From Candidatus Methylomirabilota bacterium (lineage in GTDB: Bacteria > Methylomirabilota > Methylomirabilia > Methylomirabilales > Methylomirabilaceae): a DNA stretch of 64,000 nt. The stretch is from NCBI GenBank assembly GCA_003104975.1, contig PQAM01000006.1:1-64000 (forward strand). Reading direction: 5' to 3'. Positions 60,234 through 64,000 of this stretch are shown piece after piece. The notes under the pieces were generated by a model, which saw only the letters and a list, made by a program, of their open reading frames with translations, had not been told where the DNA came from and made no database searches. Each line of letters begins with the position of its first letter. Position 1 is the stretch's first letter. The position numbers were made by a program, and so were the translations under genes.

Positions 60234-61142
60234 CTACAGGTCTTCGAAATGCGCGAGGTGCTTGAACAGCTTATATCGCGCCTCGATTTCCGGATAGGTC
60301 AACCGTCGCAGACGATCAAGCGAAAACGCCTCAACGTTAAAGGAGGCCATCACCGATCCCATGACGATCGCCTTCCGGATATTGACCTCTTCAAAATTCA
60401 TCGTGTTGGCCAGATAACCGATAAAGCCGCCGGCAAAGCAGTCGCCCGCGCCTGTCGGGTCGAACACCGAATCGAGCGGCAGCGCGGGGGCGGCAAACCA
60501 GCCGTCCTTGCGGACCATCAGCGCGCCGTACTCGCCCCGCTTGATGGCCAGCGAGGTCGGCCCCCAACCGAGGATCTTCTGGGCGGCACGGACCAGATTC
60601 GGCTCGCCGGCAAGCTGGCGCGTCTCGGCGTCATTGATCAGCAGAATATCCACCGATTTCAGCGTCTCCCGCAAGGCATCGGGCTTTCCGGTGATCCAGT
60701 AGTTCATCGTATCGGCCGCCACCAGCTTCGGTGACCGCACCTGGCCCAGGACCTTCCGCTGCAGCTCGGGATCGATGTTGGCCAGGAAGACCAGGTCGCT
60801 CTCCGTATACGCCGTCGGGATCTCCGGCTGAAATGTCGCAAAGACATTAAGCTGCGTCTCCAGCGTCTTCGCGTCGTTGAGATCGAACCCGTACTCTCCG
60901 GTCCACCGGAAGGTCCGTCCCGGAACCCGCACCAACCCCTCGAGATCGATCGACCGGCTCTTCAGAAACGCCAGGTGCTCCTCGGGAAAATCCTCCCCCA
61001 CCACCGCCACGACCCGGACATCGGCGAAGAAGCTGGCCGCCACGGAGAAGTAGGTGGCCGATCCCCCCAGCGCCTCTTTCATGTCGCCGAATGGCGTTCG
61101 AACCGAATCAAGTGCGACAGAACCCACAACCAGGATACTCAT
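60234..61142 (-). CDS. PfkB-family sugar/nucleoside kinase
   Basis: 302 residues. The PfkB start is ILVVGSVALDSVRTPFGDMK and ALGGSATYFSVAASFFADV; the C-terminal signature is FDPTGAGDCFAGGFIGYL with the catalytic Asp. Substrate cannot be told; as neighbour of MTA phosphorylase a nucleoside or methylthioribose-linked role is possible. Confidence 0.88.
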   Translation of the reverse strand: MSILVVGSVALDSVRTPFGDMKEALGGSATYFSVAASFFADVRVVAVVGEDFPEEHLAFLKSRSIDLEGLVRVPGRTFRWTGEYGFDLNDAKTLETQLNVFATFQPEIPTAYTESDLVFLANIDPELQRKVLGQVRSPKLVAADTMNYWITGKPDALRETLKSVDILLINDAETRQLAGEPNLVRAAQKILGWGPTSLAIKRGEYGALMVRKDGWFAAPALPLDSVFDPTGAGDCFAGGFIGYLANTMNFEEVNIRKAIVMGSVMASFNVEAFSLDRLRRLTYPEIEARYKLFKHLAHFEDL

Positions 61143-61228
61143 ATCTGCTCCGCGTAGTTGCCAGTTTTTTGTTTTTAGTTTCGGGTTCTGGGTTCTTACT
61201 CAATACTTGAAACTCGAAACTTGACACT

Positions 61229-62095
61229 TTACTTAAGGTACTTGCCGATAATCGGCTGCAGCCGCTCCCGAACATCGGCCGGAATCGCGTCGCGGGCGGT
61301 GATGATCGCGTCCCGCATCGCGCTCCCGCACATGCAGTCCTCCCTGGCGGCCGGAAATGACGCGACCGTTGCCTTGATGATGGCCTTCGCCGTTTCAGCA
61401 TTGTGCTTGAGGATCGCCACCACCGCCTCGACCGACACATCCTCCTCGGTCTCATGCCACACATCATAATCGGTCACCAGGGCCATCGTCGCATAACAGA
61501 TCTCGGCCTCGCGACAGAGCTTGGCCTCCTGCAGATTGGTCATACCGATGACATCGACCCCCCATTGTCGATAGATCCGCGATTCGGCCCTTGTTGAAAA
61601 CTGCGGCCCCTCGATGCACAGGTAGGTGCCGCCATGATGGATGCGGGCCCCGACCGCCCGCCCGGCGGCGAACAGGAGCTTACCCAGCGCCGGACAGGTG
61701 GGGTCGGCCAGGCTCACATGCCCGACGACCCCGCCGCCAAAGAAGGTACTCACCCGCCCTTTCGTTCGATCAAAGAACTGATCGGGGATCACAATATCCA
61801 AAGGTGGCAGTTCCTCACGCATGCTGCCGACGGCCGAGGCGGAAATCACCCACTCCGCCCCCAGAACCTTAAACCCGAAGATGTTGGCGCGAAAATTTAA
61901 CTCGGACGGCATCAGGCGATGGCCGCGTCCATGCCGCGCGAGAAACGCCACCCGCCGCCCTTCCAGCGATCCGACGATATAGGCGTCAGACGGCGCTCCA
62001 AAGGGGGTCTCGATCTGCCGCTCCTCAACCCCTTCGAGCCCCTCCATATCGTACAATCCGCTTCCACCGATGATACCGATCAGCCCTTGGGTCAT
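61229..62095 (-). CDS. mtnP: S-methyl-5'-thioadenosine phosphorylase
   Basis: 288 residues from ATG 62095 (RBS GGAGGGAAG). IGIIGGSGLYDMEGLEGVEE, RHGRGHRLMPSELNFRANIF, DQFFDRTKGRVSTFF, YLCIEGPQFSTRAESRIY and DVIGMTNLQEAKLCREAEI match the MTAP group. It splits methylthioadenosine into adenine and methylthioribose-1-phosphate, recycling the by-product of polyamine synthesis and of some radical SAM reactions. The gap to the kinase (61143-61228) has only short A/T-rich direct repeats. Confidence 0.93.
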   Translation of the reverse strand: MTQGLIGIIGGSGLYDMEGLEGVEERQIETPFGAPSDAYIVGSLEGRRVAFLARHGRGHRLMPSELNFRANIFGFKVLGAEWVISASAVGSMREELPPLDIVIPDQFFDRTKGRVSTFFGGGVVGHVSLADPTCPALGKLLFAAGRAVGARIHHGGTYLCIEGPQFSTRAESRIYRQWGVDVIGMTNLQEAKLCREAEICYATMALVTDYDVWHETEEDVSVEAVVAILKHNAETAKAIIKATVASFPAAREDCMCGSAMRDAIITARDAIPADVRERLQPIIGKYLK

Positions 62096-62111
62096 CTTCC
62101 CTCCAAGAAAA

Positions 62112-62183
62112 CGGGGTGTAGGGGGTAGAAAAGCTACGCCACTTGAGGACGGTTGCGTTTTTCTTCCACCCTACGCCCTACAC
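62112..62183. repeat. G-rich repeat pair at the mtaB end
   Basis: 62112-62129 (CGGGGTGTAGGGGGTAGA) and 62167-62183 (ACCCTACGCCCTACACC). The second arm lies inside the mtaB frame and encodes GVGRRV near its C-terminus. Confidence 0.65.
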
Positions 62184-63501
62184 CTTTTCTTTCGTCCCCG
62201 CATATCAACCGACCAAAGGTCTCTCGACCCGCGACGGCGTCGATGGTCAGATCGACCGTGCGGCCGATTGCCCCCTCAGCGTTGTCGAGCCGTACCGTGA
62301 TGTAGTTATCGGTCAGCGCCTGAAGCCGCCCTGTCTGCGCATCCCGCCCCTCCAGGACGACGGCCGTCAGCGACTGCCCCACCTGCGTCTGTCGGAACCG
62401 TTCCCACTTCGCGTCGCCCAGCGCCCGGAGCGCCGCGCTTCTCGCCGCCCTTTCCCCCTTGGGGACCTGGTCAGGCATGGAGGCCGCAATCGTGCCCCTG
62501 CGCGGCGAGTAGGTAAACACGTGCAGATAGGCAATCGGCAGACGGTCGAGCAGGCTGTAGGTGGCCTCAAATTCGGCGTCTCCTTCACCCGGAAAACCGA
62601 CAATCACATCGGTCCCGATGGCGATTCCGGGAACCGCCTCCGCAAGCCGGTCCACCAACCGTCGAAACTCGTCGGCGGTATGCGCCCGTCGCATCCACTT
62701 GAGGACGTCTTCGTCGCCGCTCTGCACCGGCAGGTGCAGGTGACGGCAGAGGTTGTCAAAGCGATCAAAACAGCCGATCAGTTCCTCCCCCACCTCATGC
62801 GGATCAAGAGAGCTCAGACGCAGTCGCGCCGGCGTAGCCGCTTCGAGCATCGCCGCTACCAGTCCGCTGATCGAGCCGTCGATCGGCAGGTCGCGCCCGT
62901 AGGTCCCCAGGTGCGTCCCGGTCAGGACCACCTCCGGATAACCGGCCTCGACGAGTGTCCGCACATCGCGCAATGCCGCCTCTATCGTCTGGCTTCGGCT
63001 GGGTCCGCGGGTATCCGGGACGATACAGAAGGTACAGCGATAGCTGCACCCATCCTGAATCTTGAGGAGGGCCCGACTGCGGGTTGCATTCACCGCAGGC
63101 AACAGCGGCGCAAAGCGGTGCGATCGCTGGATATCCGATACGGCGATACGCGGAGGCGCCTGGTCGCACAGCCCCGCGATCAACTCCGGCAGACGCGTCT
63201 TCTCGCCGTTGCCTGTAATCAAGGCCACTCCGGGAATCGCCGCGATCTCTTCGGCGCCCACCTGTGCATAGCAGCCGGTCACGACAACACGCGCCGATGG
63301 GTTACGGCGAACCGCCCGACGGATCATCTGTCGCGAGTCGGCGTCCGCCTCATTCGTCACGCTGCACGTGTTGATGATACACAGATCGGCCGCCTCGTCC
63401 GGGCCGACCGGGGTATACCCGTCGCGTCCCAGCGCCTCCTGGAGCGCCTCGCTCTCGCACTGATTTTGCCGGCATCCCAAGGTCTTAATCGCGACGCGCA
63501 T
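62134..63501 (-). CDS. mtaB: tRNA (N6-threonylcarbamoyladenosine-37-C2)-methylthiotransferase
   Basis: 455 residues. N-terminal UPF0004 domain with cluster cysteines (IKTLGCRQNQCESEALQEAL, INTCSVTNEADADSRQMIRR, VVVTGCYAQVGAEEI), radical SAM motif DGCSYRCTFCIVPDTRGPSR, LSSLDPHEVGEELIGCFDRF and a C-terminal TRAM domain. MtaB adds the methylthio group to t6A37 in tRNA-Lys. The last about 20 residues are encoded by a repeat arm and may be non-native. It overlaps the exonuclease gene by 17 bases. Confidence 0.92.
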   Translation of the reverse strand: MRVAIKTLGCRQNQCESEALQEALGRDGYTPVGPDEAADLCIINTCSVTNEADADSRQMIRRAVRRNPSARVVVTGCYAQVGAEEIAAIPGVALITGNGEKTRLPELIAGLCDQAPPRIAVSDIQRSHRFAPLLPAVNATRSRALLKIQDGCSYRCTFCIVPDTRGPSRSQTIEAALRDVRTLVEAGYPEVVLTGTHLGTYGRDLPIDGSISGLVAAMLEAATPARLRLSSLDPHEVGEELIGCFDRFDNLCRHLHLPVQSGDEDVLKWMRRAHTADEFRRLVDRLAEAVPGIAIGTDVIVGFPGEGDAEFEATYSLLDRLPIAYLHVFTYSPRRGTIAASMPDQVPKGERAARSAALRALGDAKWERFRQTQVGQSLTAVVLEGRDAQTGRLQALTDNYITVRLDNAEGAIGRTVDLTIDAVAGRETFGRLICGDERKGVGRRVEEKRNRPQVA

Positions 63502-63973
63502 CTATACTCTCACGCTCCATCAGCCGCGCTTCGAGAACCGGAAGGTTCAGAACGTCCTCCCTGTTATAGGTCAGCAGCGTCCGCAACGCCTCCTTGTCAT
63601 GACCATCCTCGTAGCGGGACCACAGCCGCATGGCCTCCATGCCGTCAATTCCCTTCAAATCACGCGGAATACCCAGTTGTTCCTCCACCCGTTTCAGCCC
63701 ACCGAACAGGCCATGCCGCCAGCACGTATACATCAGATCGTGGGATTGAAACGTCACTCCCAGGTCGAGGCCCAGTCGGCGACGGATCACCGGAAGATCG
63801 AAGCGGCTGCCGTTATAGGTACAGATCGTCGCCACGCCCTCAAGCGCCCGCCAGACTGTGACATCGCTGATCTGCGGATCGATCAACTGGATCAGACCGC
63901 GGTCGGCAGCATACAAGCCTACCACCGTGATGGCGCCTTCGAACGAGGTTTCGATATCCAGGTAGGCCTTCAT
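63485..63973 (-). CDS. Ribonuclease-H-like (YprB-type) 3'-5' exonuclease
   Basis: 162 residues. DEDD-type motifs: KAYLDIETSFEGAITVVGLY, ICTYNGSRFDLPVIRRRLG, SHDLMYTCWRHGLFGGLKRV and TLLTYNREDVLNLPVLEARL. All four acidic positions are visible (D, E, D, D). It is the RNase_H_2/YprB family of putative nucleic acid exonucleases. The TTTGAA-like promoter, if any, lies right of the window end; 27 bases remain. Confidence 0.85.
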   Translation of the reverse strand: MKAYLDIETSFEGAITVVGLYAADRGLIQLIDPQISDVTVWRALEGVATICTYNGSRFDLPVIRRRLGLDLGVTFQSHDLMYTCWRHGLFGGLKRVEEQLGIPRDLKGIDGMEAMRLWSRYEDGHDKEALRTLLTYNREDVLNLPVLEARLMERESIDARRD

Positions 63974-64000
63974 CGGTACTTGAGCTTACCACAGGTCGTG

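Noticed and set aside
62143-63861. Long plus-strand frame (572 codons) opposite mtaB and the exonuclease
   Set aside because: It is antisense to two clear genes and has no recognisable motif; high G+C makes such long shadow frames common. The same applies to 4500-5600, 30689-31987 and 12840-13820.
1-64000. CRISPR arrays, tRNA or rRNA genes
   Set aside because: No regularly spaced direct repeats of CRISPR type and no recognisable tRNA or rRNA sequence was seen by eye; a dedicated tRNA search was not possible.

Overview
The window is a 64 kb piece of bacterial chromosome of moderately high G+C content. It carries a hopanoid C-3 methylase (HpnR), UPF0182, a B. subtilis-like fadN-fadA-fadE operon, a propionyl-CoA/methylmalonyl-CoA module and an arsenosugar-type ArsM/ArsS pair. 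This mix, and above all HpnR, fits a Candidatus Methylomirabilis-like NC10 bacterium. That placement is an inference from gene content; no rRNA or tRNA gene was found to confirm it.

The most striking content is a concentration of genes with in-frame UGA codons in the first 28 kb. Seven genes read straight through one or two UGA codons, and each UGA sits where the protein family has a cysteine or lies in a thiol-type active site. They are a small zinc-ribbon protein (129-413), a MerP-like HMA protein with UxxU (854-1162), a second exported HMA protein with UxxU (2316-2825), a DUF3179 protein (5859-6968), a short GrdB-like reductase (10824-11621), an AhpD-like protein (19331-19876) and a TlpA-like thioredoxin (27064-27690). 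A hairpin whose apical loop contains G follows every UGA, with the loop starting 15-31 nt downstream, as expected of bacterial SECIS elements. I read them as selenoproteins that automated gene calling would truncate or miss.

Layout: 1-1162 (+) glutaredoxin end, zinc ribbon, merT, merP. 1191-15193: a pair of inverted MITE-like repeats encloses about 14 kb of entirely minus-strand genes. These are, in transcription order, arsM, arsS, PiT transporter, GrdB-like, TVP38, DUF3047, a TIGR04283-type glycosyltransferase, a MerA-like flavoprotein and DUF3179, followed by merR, P1B ATPase, HMA-Sec protein and an outer-membrane barrel behind a clear MerR operator. 15.3-22.8 kb: small envelope proteins, AhpD-Sec, DedA, and an ECF sigma/anti-sigma pair. 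22.8-27.9 kb: an unknown membrane protein, HpnR, a pentaheme cytochrome, TlpA-Sec and an FmdB zinc ribbon. 28-34.4 kb: queF, a small regulator and a TetR-controlled RND pump. 34.8-41.2 kb: a translation-factor-like domain, glucan phosphorylase, a BioF-like enzyme and UPF0182. 41.3-47 kb: fadN-fadA-fadE. 47-48.2 kb: molybdopterin synthase. 48.4-54.3 kb: a TPR protein, bacterioferritin, FadL and a VCBS-repeat protein. 54.3-60.2 kb: methylmalonyl-CoA epimerase, mutase and propionyl-CoA carboxylase. 60.2-64 kb: PfkB kinase, MTA phosphorylase, MtaB and an exonuclease.

How it fits together (inference): the left part looks like an envelope system for mercury, copper or another soft metal together with arsenic/selenium chemistry, in which selenolates replace thiolates in metal-binding and redox sites. 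The right part is ordinary core metabolism: fatty acids imported by FadL are degraded by FadE/FadN/FadA, and odd-chain propionyl-CoA goes through carboxylase, epimerase and mutase. Intergenic regions are peppered with several repeat families, including telomere-like G-rich repeats that often supply the stop codon of the preceding gene.
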